Origin: Isoetes taiwanensis | Taxonomy: Eukaryota > Streptophyta > Lycopodiopsida > Isoetales > Isoetaceae | Length of the DNA stretch: 64,000 nucleotides | Direction: 5' to 3' | Assembly: GCA_021234155.1 (NCBI GenBank) | Contig: JAJEKV010000145.1 | Span: 684,001 to 748,000, forward strand | Shown here: positions 12,748-27,989 of the stretch, in pieces | Layout: each line of letters starts with the position of its first letter | Position numbering within the stretch: the stretch's first letter is position 1 | Position numbers and translations under genes: made by a program | Notes under the pieces: model-generated | Database searches by the model: none | What the model was told of the DNA's origin: nothing | What the model saw: only the letters and a program-made list of their open reading frames with translations

Positions 12748-13463
12748 CTATTCCTCAATGATCACCTTGCCTTTGACCCATTTTGCTTTTTGATTGTTTT
12801 GTCTGGCTTCCTTAAACTTAGCAATTTCTACTTTCTTTTCTGCTAGCTGCTCTTTGGTTAGATCCTCATTGATCCAAATAAATTTTCCCTTCAATGTATA
12901 TGTATTTTTCAGCACCAAGAATCGATCATCCCTGTTTGCAAACTTGACAATCATGTGTCTAGTTCCTCAGATTCTTTTTCCTACCCGGAATGCATCAGAG
13001 ATGTCTACCTTTTGGATGCCCATGGTCTCTTGGAAGAACTGCTCTGCTGCAATTTTAGGCTTCTCCTCTGGCTTTTCTGGCAGCCCTACAATCCTGAGGT
13101 TCAAAGCTCGGCTCTTCTCGTCCTCAGATCTCCATAAACCGCTTCAAGGGTATTGCACAAATCAGAAATTTCAGTTACCTCATCATCCCCAGGGCCGGGT
13201 TCCCGCTTCAATTCTTCAATGTCACTCTTTACTGCTTCGAGTTCCTTCCTTATTTGATGATAATCAGATCTGATTGCTTCATTCTCCTCTCTTAATTTTC
13301 GTATTTCTTCTAGCAGGGTCTCTTCCCGTGATGCAGCGTCTTGCCGAAAGAGAGACAGTTCCTTCCATATGGTGATGAGGGAGATCTCCATCCCTGAATC
13401 GGGACTAGAGGGCCCTCCATCAATTGGTTTGTCCTTTCTGGTTTGTCTTTTGGTGGTCGCCAT
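12748..13463 (-). pseudogene. LINE-A ORF1: coiled coil plus RRM/CTD-like nucleic-acid chaperone
   Basis: The first piece (13463-13101) begins MATTKRQTRKDKP and contains a charged heptad-rich coiled coil (EEIRKLREENEAIRSDYHQI). After a frameshift the reading continues through RIVGLPEKPEEKPK. A stop lies near 12968, then RHMIVKFANRDDRFLVL (12954 onward), YTLKGKFIWINEDLTKEQL and a Lys-rich end with stop at 12748. This order (coiled coil, RRM-like, C-terminal domain with 'RHMIVKF' and 'INEDLT') matches the vertebrate-type L1 ORF1 (Transposase_22). Many plant L1 ORF1 proteins instead carry a zinc knuckle, and none is visible here. The role is RNA binding in the retrotransposition particle. Assignment is by eye. 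Confidence 0.65.
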
Positions 13464-13477
13464 ATCTCGCCGTATGC

Positions 13478-13480
<3 letters not shown>

Positions 13481-13570
<90 letters not shown>
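13481..13570. repeat. (GA)n microsatellite between two LINEs
   Basis: About 45 uninterrupted GA units, ending in gagagataagataagataat. On the LINE strand it is (CT)n preceding LINE-A and directly following the TTATC-type tail of LINE-B. Confidence 0.97.
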
Positions 13571-16690
<3,120 letters not shown>

Positions 16691-16739
16691 TATAGTTAGT
16701 TATCTTAGCTAATATTCCGTAGTCATGTTGTGATCGCTC

Positions 16740-18290
16740 CACATATTTATATGCCTTTTTAAGTATAAATACATGACACGTCACTATGAATAATTAAAGG
16801 CACATTAATTATTCATAAGCTAAGGTTAGCTATGTTAATAATTAATTATTAAGGTGGAAACCTAACCCAAAACCCTAATTCGAATTTAGGGCTTAACCTA
16901 ATATTAAAAAGGGCTAAAATATCAAATTAGTTAATATTATCCAATCTAGAGTTGCCACCTGGTCCAAATCGATTGGACAAGGGAGAGTTGCTAACTTGGG
17001 ACCCAAATTGGGATTTTATACCCCCATTTGTCCCAATTCGAATTGGGGAAGGTTGGTGGAGGAGGAGCTGTTGTTCCACCCCTGCTCCCTGTAAGGATGG
17101 AGAACCGTAGAGATAGTGGATCTAGCTATGATCCCTGTTAGCAATGTGAGATAGCTTGGATTCCTAGGATAATCATAGGACTAACCCTTGTATGCCTGGG
17201 GAAGGTAGCTGGGATTAACCCTTGTATGAATAGATGTATGGTTAATCTCTATTTTATGTTCTATTCGGGGCTATGGATGGATGGATATATAATGATAGTT
17301 CTCTTTCGCTCCTCCCCGTGGTTGTATGGGTAAACGAGGGTAGAGACGTAAAGGCCATGTAGAAGTAGAGGTGTTCCTAGTTAGAACCTTTTAGAACCCA
17401 AAGTAAATGCGCTCAGGTACAAAGAGCCAACCTGGCCGAGGATGTTATGATGTGGTTCAAAGACCAAATAACGAAAGTATGATGGCGACCGGGGTGGGGT
17501 CCCCGCCTAGCGCTGCTGTGGGACTCTTATAGTGTGCTAGGCTTATAGCCTGGTCACCGCGGTGTGGGCTGGGTATGGATCCGACACTCCCTCGGTCGCA
17601 GGAGATGCCTGCATATGGACGCCTCGATTGAACGCTGCCGGTGAGCCGCCTTTAGATTTAGGGGAGTAAGTCGGGTACCTGCAAGTTGGGGTCACCGAGG
17701 GGGGTTTATGTTCTCTAGCACACCTGTGGATCCGGCATGCTCTGAAAGGGACGCCTCCGACCGGGCCCTTATCGGACCGGAGATATGTAACCCGGATTGG
17801 GATTGTTCCTTGGGATCAAGGCTCTCCGAGGGGCTGTGCACGTCATAGCATGATTTATCCTATCCGCAAAGCAAAGTGTGCGGGAGGGGGGGATGGAATG
17901 GACTACCCCAGCCATTGTCTTATGCCATCCAATGCCATGTTATACCGTCATATTGTTATCTTGAGGCCCCGGACGGTCAGCTTTTGACCCCATGGAGTCC
18001 GAGTCCGGTAGAGCCCTTAGTTATGGTGTATTTCTTTGTTATATTGGTATTCTAGTATTGTTGCTAGGTGCTAACATGTATGTACGCCTCGCTATATAGG
18101 ATTCCTATAGAAGGCATGGGACGAATGACACCTTTCCGTGTCCTTCACCCTGACACTTGGCTATCACAAGTGGTCCGAGTCCGGACGGGAGGGCCTTCTG
18201 CGGGTGATGGATTACGCCATGGGAGGGGAATTCCCATATTTATACGATGGGAGCATCGGGGATGGATTCTGTGGCGCCACACATGTCCTT
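16740..18290 (-). mobile_element. LTR-like repeat family R1, copy a
   Basis: The reverse complement matches 44236-46140 (copy b) and 58629-59860 (copy c). Shared landmarks are 'ttgctaggtgctaacatgta' (18060), 'cacaagtggtccgagtc' (18166), 'gtgtgctaggcttata' (17532) and the 'ggtggaggaggagct' and 'cccaattcgaattgggg' stretches (17035-17070). The edge near 18283 reads tgtgtggcgcc on the minus strand and copy c begins tgtgacgccc, the form of an LTR start (TG...). No gag or pol reading frame lies inside. Solo LTR or non-autonomous element. Confidence 0.65.
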
Positions 18291-18359
18291 GCTCATGCAT
18301 CGATAATAAGATTGAAGAGAAAAGGCGAAAGTAGCCTAGTCTCTAGTATATAGACATAG

Positions 18360-21300
18360 CTAGGGATATTAAAGTCAAGTTTTAAATCAAATATGAACAT
18401 ATCACCTATTCATCCTCCGTTTTAGATGGTCCTTTTATTGTCCTTCATATTGCTAGTTCTGCCATTCAGACATTAATATATTATCCTTTGTTGTATAAAG
18501 ACAACTATGAATAGGTTTTTATGAGCTTTGCAAGGGATTTTTAAGTAATAGGTTGGTTTTTTTAACAAAAAAATTGTTTTTAGAAGCTTTGGATAACTAA
18601 TGCAAATAAAAAGGCTAGCATCATCTATGAGTACTAGAACGGCAAGAATGCCTGCATTAGTCATAAAATGTGTGGAATGGGTAGACGAAGGGAGTCTTCG
18701 TGTGTAATCAAAAAGTGCTAAATATAAGGTATCTATGGATGTAATGGAGTGTCGGGCCTTAGGTGGGGATGGCCGGGAATAATGGATTTTATAGGGTGAA
18801 ATAGAATGCTTTAGACGTAATAGAGTTTCGTACTATTTAGGTTTTGTGGCAGATCGCAGATTTGATACATCCATTCCGGGCAAATTGACAAATGTTGATG
18901 TGTGCGATAGTTGATGCGAGTCACCCCTTCTTCTTTTTTTTGTCAAAGGGATTTTTTTTTGTTTGAATTTGTCCATGTAGAGATTATTGTTGTTGATGAA
19001 TGCCCCGTAGGCTAAAGGTTATCGATCCTTCCGGATGGCCAACAATTGCAAACCTTCTCGGCTTTACTACAGTACATGTGCGTTGTGATTTGTGTGATCA
19101 AGAAATTATATATCATATTATGTTTTAATCAGAAGTGAAGATTACTACATAAGTTTTTGTATTTCCTATGTAAGTTTAAAAATTTAGGAGAAATAATTTG
19201 ATTTGCAATTTGTAATTTCAATCTACAAAACTCATCCATTCTACTAAAAGTGGAACCCTAGACTTGTATGAAACGTTCACTAACTTAATAGTCATGATTC
19301 ATGTTTAAACAACATGCACTTTTGGTAAGAAAGCCATGACCAATATTGCATTTGTGATGTGATGATATAATTGCTATTTACAATTGTTCCGTCCCATTGA
19401 TATCTTACATCCCCTCGATTTTTTAGAAATAGTTATATGAGTGACAAACCTAAACCTTCAACTCCCAAACCTACCCTAAAGTTTAAAACCATAAATGGTC
19501 TGACGGAATGTTGGGCATTACCATTGGTATATTTTTGATCCAAATGGTTAGCTATGGGAGATCAGGCATGGGATGTGATATACTTATTGTGTATAAGTCA
19601 ATCATTGGATTGCGGGGAAGATTTAGCTCTATAAGGGTAAATTTTTTTTCTGGTGGCTTTCTCCAAACTGTTGGAGTTGCTTTTGATGCCTTTCAAAAAG
19701 AAAAATAAGGATTTAACACAATTTGGGACCAAATAAGGGCTTTGCTTAGAAGCAATTTTTTGAAAATATTATTTTTTGCACCATTTGATGGTTTGAAAGC
19801 ATTCTTGTTAGCTCACATATAAATGGTTGAGTTAAAGGTGACAATGCCTTGAAAAGTAAAACATTGAACATTTGTTACCAAGTTTTGTAAAAAGGTTAAA
19901 ATCTATGAATGAGAAGCATTTATGATTGAGGTTTACTCATATTTATGGTACAGAATGCAGCGAATACCAGAATACCAGAATAGATAATGCTTGGTCAATG
20001 TTCCATTAAATTCCACATGTACCTATCACAACCTTAAGAAGTTAGAATGAAAGTCAACTTCATTTTCAGAATGAATTGAACATAAACGTGTTGTTCATAA
20101 TTCACATATAAGCCGATATAAGCCGTTATTGATGCTAAAAGGCTTTCTACCATACATTTTGTTGTAGAAAGTCATATAAATATATTTGTCCCACAAAGTC
20201 TTAGAAGTAAGATGTCTTAAAACAAAAGATTGTTTAATTGTCTTACCATAGCCTACAATTTGTCCTTCAAAATGATTGTAGAAGACTTCGAAATGCCCTT
20301 ATCCGGGTAAGACAACAAATCCTCATTTGCACAATACAACCGCAAGAAAATTTTTATTAATGGAAGCTGCCCTATCACTCAAAAGAGAAATTATCCATCT
20401 CAAAGGAATGATACACGAAAAGCACTTTGCTAATGTTTTTATGCTAAACATGATTCTTTTCAAGATCCTTTCATCTAATTATGTGAATCTAGAGATATAG
20501 CATAGTGCTAGTTTTGTGCCCGCTTGTTGGGAGGAAATCTCTTATTGCTCTCTTTCTCTCTCGACTCCAAGACCGGATGATGAAGCAACCAAAAATACAA
20601 ATGTGTATAAATTAAAATTGTTCACCGTGTGAGTAAAGTGGAACAAACAAAAAAAAAAGAAATCCAAAACAAAATCAGAAGTAAGGGTTTATGGGTTTCA
20701 AAGAAATTTCATTAGCTTAGAAAATATCATGTTGAAAACAAGGGGAAACAATCTTATTCCAAAACAAAGAAAAAATCTAGTCTCATTGTGGGTCAAAGCT
20801 ACAAATGTCGATTTATCTCATAATCAAACATACCGGAGGGCATCAAAAATAGACATTCGATGTCGTTTACTCTAGTGGCTAATATTGCTCAACTCCTCGA
20901 GAGACAATTCTGGTATGGAAATGGTTTAGGGTACAATTGGGCTTGTCATACGTGATATGCCCCAATCCTTGGTAAAACCATCAACATACTATCTTTTTCC
21001 AATCCATTCTTCGGAATATCTCTTCACATTGAAGGCCTTTGGTTTCCTCATAGTGAGTGCGTAGCACGTTTGTCATGCATGAAATAGTGAAACATGGTTA
21101 TGAAATGTGCCCAAAGAAGCAAAAGAACTTATCCAAAGTCTCATAATTCTCGCCATGAGAAAAGTCCTAGTCAAAGTATAATGGGAGAATTATATTACAT
21201 TTTTCATATATTTTCCTTGTAAATTCCAAAGATTAACATACCCGAATCCAAGTTCTAGAGTGCCAATAGTAACCCATTCACATGGAGAAGAAGCTCCTTT

Positions 21301-22147
21301 TCGATGAAAACTTATATGCATGGTTTATAGCAATAGGGCTTTGTCTACATATACAACCAATAAATATGAGATCCGAATCGCGCAGTTTCGATAAATAAAT
21401 CTTTATATCCGAATGCTAATTTCCAACATTGTTATGGTACCATGATCATGCCATGGGAAGAACTATATTGAATGTATATGTGTCTAGTTGGTTTATATGT
21501 CCTATCTTCCAAGAAGAAAAGGAGAGCAAATCTTTTCGATGATAAATTTACTTACATACAAAATAGTCAGCCTTTCTTGTTGTAGCTCAACCCGCAAATA
21601 CAATTGAAAACATAGTTATATGGACATTGAATTTGAAGCCAAAACATAAGGCAAGTAAAACATGCAATACAGTGCAGATCCGGTAGTGGACTAACATGAT
21701 AGAATATTTTATCCTCGATTAATTGGGTGCATCTAATAATGTAATTGGTCCTAATACAACTCTTCTAATTTAAGAGAGAGATATATGTCAACACTTTAGA
21801 ATCCAGCGGTTGTGGGTTGAAAATAATGGTTGTTGTAGTGAACATTGGTAAGGGGAATAAGCTTCATCTAGCCCTTCCTATTCTTGAAATAGGAGCCCGA
21901 CTCTTGATCTTTGCGATCTAATTGGGGAGCCAAGAACTGTAGCCTTTGTAACACCATTGCTCCCTACTTCTCGAGATAATCCACAAAAGAGATGCATTCA
22001 ACTAATGTGACTTGACATGCACCAGCTCGGTTTGTTTGAAAACTATTTCCACTTTAGAAGGATGTTTGCATAGAGAAAAACGGAAGAAGTTTAATAATGG
22101 AAGGATATTTGCATATGGATGCCCAAAGACCAAGAGATATTTTCCCG
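18360..22147. other. No recognisable gene or element
   Basis: AT-rich sequence with no open frame above about 70 codons and no repeat found elsewhere in the window. It ends where the second copy of the segmental duplication becomes recognisable. Because copy 1 is cut by the window edge, part of this stretch may also belong to the duplication. Confidence 0.5.
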
Positions 22148-25100
22148 ATGCAAAGAGGCTCATAAACATGTAGAAGAAGAAATATATGGCGAATTTAAAC
22201 CGAATGGCGGATATCCTCTTGCAAGAAATACAACATTTATAAGGATGCAGTTGTATAAGAGCTATTTTCATTATAATACAAATTAAGTAAATATAGAACA
22301 AACCTCGCTTCAATTGGGATAGGATGCAATCTTAAATGCTTGGAAAAACTATTTGCCCGTAATTTGTAACTTCTTATGACCACAAAAATAAAAAGTGAGA
22401 AAATAAAAATCTTGGCAATGGCCTATCCTCTACAAATCATACCATTCGGGATGTCCTAGTTTCTTTTCCTTGGGTTGCATAGAAGCTAGCAATTTTAAAA
22501 ATGGTTTTCATTTGTAACAAACAAAAGGCAATTTTGAATCAGTTCTTGCTAGAAAACAAATGTCAAAAGTTTACACATTTGGAGAATGAAGTAAAAGAAA
22601 CTTTGGGATCATATTGCGCAAGCAGACACCAAATTCATCTCTACATCCAACGGTGTAGCTAAAGCTAAATGCTAAAATGAAACGTAGAGAATGAGATCAA
22701 CAATATACAAGAAAGAAACCGTAAGCTTTTTGATTTATGAGGGATTAATTATGTGATAGCATTTGCAGTTTGGATCTTCTGTGTGGACAATGTTATGTTT
22801 TGGTGGGTTTCGCGTTTAAGTTCTGTATTTTTTCTTTTTTCTGTGAATGGATGGACCTTGCGGTCGCGACTGTAAGCATGCAAGTCTTGGTGATGAATCT
22901 CACCGGTGTGTTCGCGGATGAAATCTCGAAGTAAAGAGAAGAACGGCTCGGAAGCTTGACTCTGAAAGACAAATATTATCATTAGTCTTACTTAAAGAAA
23001 GCTAAGAGCTCAATGTTGTGTTTTACGGGTGTTCGCATGAAATGAAACCATTGTGCCTCGAAAAGAACACTCCAAACGTTTGAATCACAAACAAAAGCAG
23101 AACCATTAGTCTTAGCAAGAAGGATCCGACCCAAGAAGAGCCCAATCGTCGTGGTTCTACTCATGCTATGAGGATCAATTCGAGGCTAAAAAAGGGTCGG
23201 AAAAAGAATCATAAAGACAAAATTCGTGATGAAGTGTTTGTAGCGAGAGAAAGTGAAGAAAGTGAAGAACGAAAAAAAATATGCAAGTCGAAATGCAATA
23301 GACCTAGATCTCCATGATCTTCACATTTCCTAAAACAAAGATAGAACCACTGCAATCTAGGCATTTCGACAATCGCTTGCTTCATTCATTTCTCTTAGAA
23401 CTTCAGCCGTAGTATAATGGACCTCGTTACCCAGATACCGGATAGAAGCGTGCTAAAAGAAGCTCCCCTCCGGCCCGATTATCGCCCGATAAAAAATGCT
23501 AACGAAGGGGGAAAGGCGGCCCAGGAGGGGAAAGCCCATCTTCGCGTTACATACTGGCGTTCCTTGCGACGCAACCCAACACTATCACAAAATAAAAAGA
23601 AGATGGGGCGGTTGTTGCATTGTGTTCCCCATATGGGAGGAGATATGTTCAGAGGTTTTATGTTACCTTCTTTAACCAAATATCTGCCCCTTTGGACATC
23701 TATATCTCTCGCCTACTTGACATTTGATTTTGCTTTGCAATGCTTACTATAACACTCCTTGGTCTAGTTATGGGTATAATTTTGTAAGAAATTGCAATTT
23801 GTCAAGTATCCTATTCTTCTGCATAGTTTATGAAATGGATTTGTATTTCCAGATCCGTTGTTGTTTATCGTCCTTCATTACATACATCTTTTCTATTGGA
23901 ATTGTTTCTGGTATGTCCTTTTATGCTATCATGGCAAAGAGTCTGCATTGGAACATGTTAGCTCTAAATGACATGCAATTTCAAGGCGCTAGAATGTCAT
24001 CACATACAGTTGCAGCTATAACAATAAGCTGTTAAGGGCATACAATTTTTCAAGTGTCAAGAAGGGATTCCATTGATTTGTCACACAAGTTGTAAGTAGT
24101 GGAAAAGCAATGAAGTGGAGTTGAACTAGTTTTTTTCCCCACGTATAAAACCTGGATGTAGATTCAACTTGAGTATGCATTCTAGTTGATGGTGGTATTG
24201 GTACTTGATGGAGGAAAACTTAGGGAACTTCAGTTTGGGAATGCGGGTTTTTCTATCGCCAGTTGAACATGCAGAAACGCTTGGTGTAGTAGCCTATATT
24301 ACTTGGTCAACATACATGGAGAGTAGAACCATGCCTGTGAAGTACAAGGAGGGTAGAAGTACGTGGTTCAACAATGATCGTGTTTTGTTTAAACATCTTC
24401 TTTTAAAAAGGGATGGCTTTGGTTTCGGGCCAGGAACCTTGATAACGCCGCGCATCGCGGCGTTCCTATCCCTCTGGGATTTTTTTCCCTCTACACGCGG
24501 GATGATTTGAAATCGAGCCCCCTTTGCTCCATCGTCTCCAGTGGCGCTATTCTATCTCTGGCGGCGTGATTCTGACTCTTGCTTTAAGGTTTGGGCACTG
24601 TCTTCTCTTCCCAGCGTCTCTGTTTGAAGAGATTTCAAAGAAATCGGAAGCCTGGTTTGGCATTGCTTTCGTTGCTCCAGTTCTTTGGTCCATAGTGAAA
24701 ACAAGATTTAATCTTTGGCATGCACTAACTTTTGATTTTTGTGATTTCATAGAAGGGAACCAAGACCGGCACGAGATTGAATGGAGGAGCAGCCATGGTG
24801 AACATAGTTGAATAGGAAGCGATTTTATCAGGAGCCACCTTTTTGCGTACGGTTTAGGGTTTTGTATTGGATCTCTGGTGAGGATCAAAGCTCTGTTTTT
24901 TGAGGAAGATTAGGTTAACTGGAGCCAACTGAGATGGCGCTATTGAAGGAGACATAGGTATTGACATCAAGTCGCATTTCCTGAAGACATTTCTTTTGGG
25001 TTTTGCAATGATTTGATTTCTCCAGTGCAGATACAATACAATAATGACAGATTTATATTTGCGTTTTCCTTGCATTTAGTTTAATGCATTGATCTGGATC

Positions 25101-26331
25101 ATGTTCATGTGCAGTAACCATAGATTGTTTGGTGGTGCTTGAAACTCTGATGGTCCTTCAATAGTAATAGTTCTTCCCTACGATAAAACCTACGTCCCAT
25201 CTAATTGGAACTGCCTTCCGTCCCCGTTCTATCCTCCATAGCTGTTCACGCTGGATCTGCGCCTTTTAATGGTAAACTCTCTGCCCTTTTTCCCCGTTTT
25301 GATGCCACGCTCATTGGGCGATGCTTCAATCCGCTTCCCTTCCGATTCCCATTTTTTTTTCTTTCAAAACCTCCCTTTCTACTGCATAATTTTTCCTCTG
25401 TTTTTTCCTCTCTTCTGTTTCTTCATTTTTTATTCGATTGCATGGTTTCTGAATTTTTTTAACCCCATTGCATGGTTTTTGAAATTTCTGATCCATCACA
25501 ATGGCCAAGATTCTTTGCCGTTCAAAACGGATATAGATTTGTGAGATTGCAAGATGCAAGTCTTTTTCGACTTGCAGAGAAAGCAAAAAGGAGTAAAAGA
25601 GGAACATGCATTGGCTTTGATAGATGTGGGGTTAAAGGTGCAGAGTACCTGTCAGGGATATCACCAGAGAAGAGTTTGTTGCTAACATTAAGAACTTGAA
25701 GTGAGATCACGAGGTGGTCGAGATTGACGAATAGCTCCCCATATCCTAATGAGACCAAGCTCGAACTTGAAGATTTGGAAACTTGAGCAAATTTGTTTGC
25801 AAAGGGTCAAGAAATCGAAAGCATTATATGTTGCTTGGGAGAAGTGCCCGAAGCGGATGGTATTACAAAATGTTTCTCTAGATGTTTTTCTACCCCGTAT
25901 TTAAAAATACGAAAAAAATAGGACCTTGAGATGAAGGAGAGACATAGGAATGCCAATTGAAAAACATGGATTTATAACGAATCTTCATGTTGGAGGTGTC
26001 TCTACAATGCTTTGAGCAGGATGGAAATAGATGATAGATAAATCGATTATTTCCCACGGTTTTCCTTCTTGCAACAATCATGTTATTTATGTGAGGCCGA
26101 CAACTTTTCATGAGATCAGGTTTGTTCTTCCCTCACGAGGAAACATGAGTTGTTTTGCTCAATATAATAAAACATATGGGAAGTAGAACTAGGACACATG
26201 AATTTAAAGATGCAAGTCTTTTGAGAAAGGAGTAAAAGGAAGATTTGGAAACTTGGGCAAATTTGTTTTTGCCATCGAAAGACGTACATTTGCTTCATTA
26301 TGGTGGCACTAAACTTCGCTCCACAGGGGGG
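22148..26331. repeat. Segmental duplication, copy 2
   Basis: Collinear with 1-4068 in direct orientation, about 22.1 kb away. It begins at 'gaggctcataaacatgtag' and homology stops after 'gctccacag', where copy 1 continues 'aggaagaacac' and this copy 'ggggggcatgtg'. It is slightly longer than copy 1 because of many small insertions. At several sites this copy has CTG or CAG where copy 1 has a CG-containing triplet. Confidence 0.85.
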
Positions 26332-26507
26332 CATGTGCGAGCTGGATATGCTTCTAAGACCCATCCTTGATGAGTAGAAAAAAGCAACATTATCTGGTAT
26401 CTGCGGGGAAAACAAACCATAGCCTTTGGGCTTCTATATACAATAGTGATGGAAAAGTTTGGGGAGTCCTAAAGGATCATCTATTTCTCTGTATCTTTGT
26501 ATCCCTC

Positions 26508-27055
26508 GTCATATTAGGATTACGCAAAATAATGGGTTCGGATGATGCATGGTCCTTCTTCCAAATGTATACAAACATATGCCTTTTGTTTAAGTTGTTT
26601 CCCATTACTATAATATACTTTTCTTCTGCGGCTTTTGCGAATCTTGAAACATGCATATGGCGAAGAACTCTTGACTGAGTTTAATTCTAAAAGGTAATCT
26701 CTTATTGCGAGGCTAATTCATTGTTGAAGTTTATCTAGGCCCTTTTTCTTGCATTTGCATATAATCTAGCTTCTCGCTATACCGGTTTGTTTGTTTCTTT
26801 GCAAATGCCATGGTAGGCTATGTCATATTAGGATTACGCAAAAATAATGGGTTCGGATGCATGGTCTTGCTTCCAAATGTATACAAACATATGCCTTTTG
26901 TGTAAGTTGTTTCGACTATAATTTGCCTTATCTTCTCGGCTTGCTTGAGATCATCTGAAACATGCGTATGGCAGAGAAACTCTTCACGAAGTTTAATTCT
27001 AAAGGTAATCTCTTATTGCATTTTGTGTGAGGGGCTAATTCATTGTTGAAGTACG
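26508..27055. repeat. Diverged direct duplication, about 235-bp unit
   Basis: Unit 1 is about 26508-26740 and unit 2 about 26822-27055, offset 314 bp. Both contain 'gtcatattaggattacgcaa', 'aatgggttcgg', 'ccaaatgtatacaaacatat', 'gtttaattctaaa' and 'gctaattcattgttgaag'. The 26741-26821 spacer is not repeated. No protein is recognised. Confidence 0.75.
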
Positions 27056-27482
27056 TATCTAAAAGATGGTTGGAGAAAATCTCCATTGTACATATTTTAC
27101 AAAAAATGAATTTAGGCTTTTTTCCAACAGCATTATGCTTTTGAAAGTATTACTCGCACGCACTCTCAATGAATTGTAGGACATGACCACCATATGGAAC
27201 CATCAACCGTATGAATTCTTAAAACCACGGAAAATTCTGAATAAGCTTCGTAGTGTGCGCTTGGTGGTTTGTTGTATTCAATCATTCTATGCTTCGTAGC
27301 TTGCAACATTGGCAAAGCATAGCTCGAGGGCATTTTTCAAACTTATCACCAATAGCAAAGCTATGTCGCCAAAACAAGAAAAAAATGGGCGGCTTTTCTT
27401 GGCGTATTTGGTCACTAGACAAATCTTTCAACAAAGTGCCATGATTCCATCCGCGGTATGGCGGTACCTTCTCATCTAAGGC

Positions 27483-27764
27483 TTACGGAAATATCCCTTG
27501 GAAGCCCGGCGGTAGCAGTAGTAATAGTGCAAGCACGGTATTCCTCAAAATTCGGGGAGACCCATTTCCAACACCCGATAGAAACCGGGGCATGTACTTA
27601 GCAAAATTAGCTTTTGTTCCATAGGCAAGTGCGCCTATTGCTAACATTGCCTCCCCATGGTTTGTAGCACTCCACCGCAAGCAAAAATTTTCAAATACAA
27701 TGACATCATTTGGTCCGTGCAACTTCCGAATCATTACTTGCGGCACACCACATAATAAAAGCAC
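27483..27764 (-). pseudogene. Importin subunit beta-1 (karyopherin) fragment
   Basis: The minus frame contains the segment HGEAMLAIGALAYGTKANFA followed by KYMPRFL. This matches the HEAT-repeat part of importin beta-1, where plant proteins read about 'HEEAMLAIGALAYATG...F.KYMPE'. The upstream residues (FENFCLRWSATN) also fit the family. Downstream the frame degenerates (LALLLLLPPG) and no neighbouring importin exons are visible. Importin beta carries cargo through nuclear pores and is normally about 870 residues; fewer than 60 residues are recognisable here. It is a processed or transposed gene scrap, not a working gene. Confidence 0.65.
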
Positions 27765-27989
27765 GCAATTAGCTCTCGTTTTTCACGATCATCTGATGAC
27801 ATGGCTGCATCTGAAGTGTTTGGTCAAGTTTTGCGCATAATCAGCTGGCACAAGGTGAGCCACACGATTCTTTGTATCCTCAGGTGGAACAACGAACCAC
27901 CTCATTTAATGTTTCATAATTTGGCCGATAAGCGAAGCAGGAATCCATTGTATCCTCCCTATCTCATTGTACCTTTTGTTAATGAATAG

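Larger units (their letters stand above)
9238..13480 (-). mobile_element. LINE-A: near-complete, decayed L1-type retrotransposon
   Basis: The element reads right to left. It has an ORF1-like coding region (13463-12748), then a 24-base gap, then an ORF2-like region with an apurinic endonuclease (about 12723-11920), a reverse transcriptase (about 11570-10390) and a C-terminal Cys/His motif (about 9720-9660). Each part is in order but split by frameshifts and stops, so it is inactive. Its 5' end abuts a (CT)n tract with only about 20 bases before the first ATG. The exact 3' end is not defined; a perfect hairpin lies at 9411-9438. It belongs to the same family as LINE-B and probably LINE-C. Confidence 0.85.
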
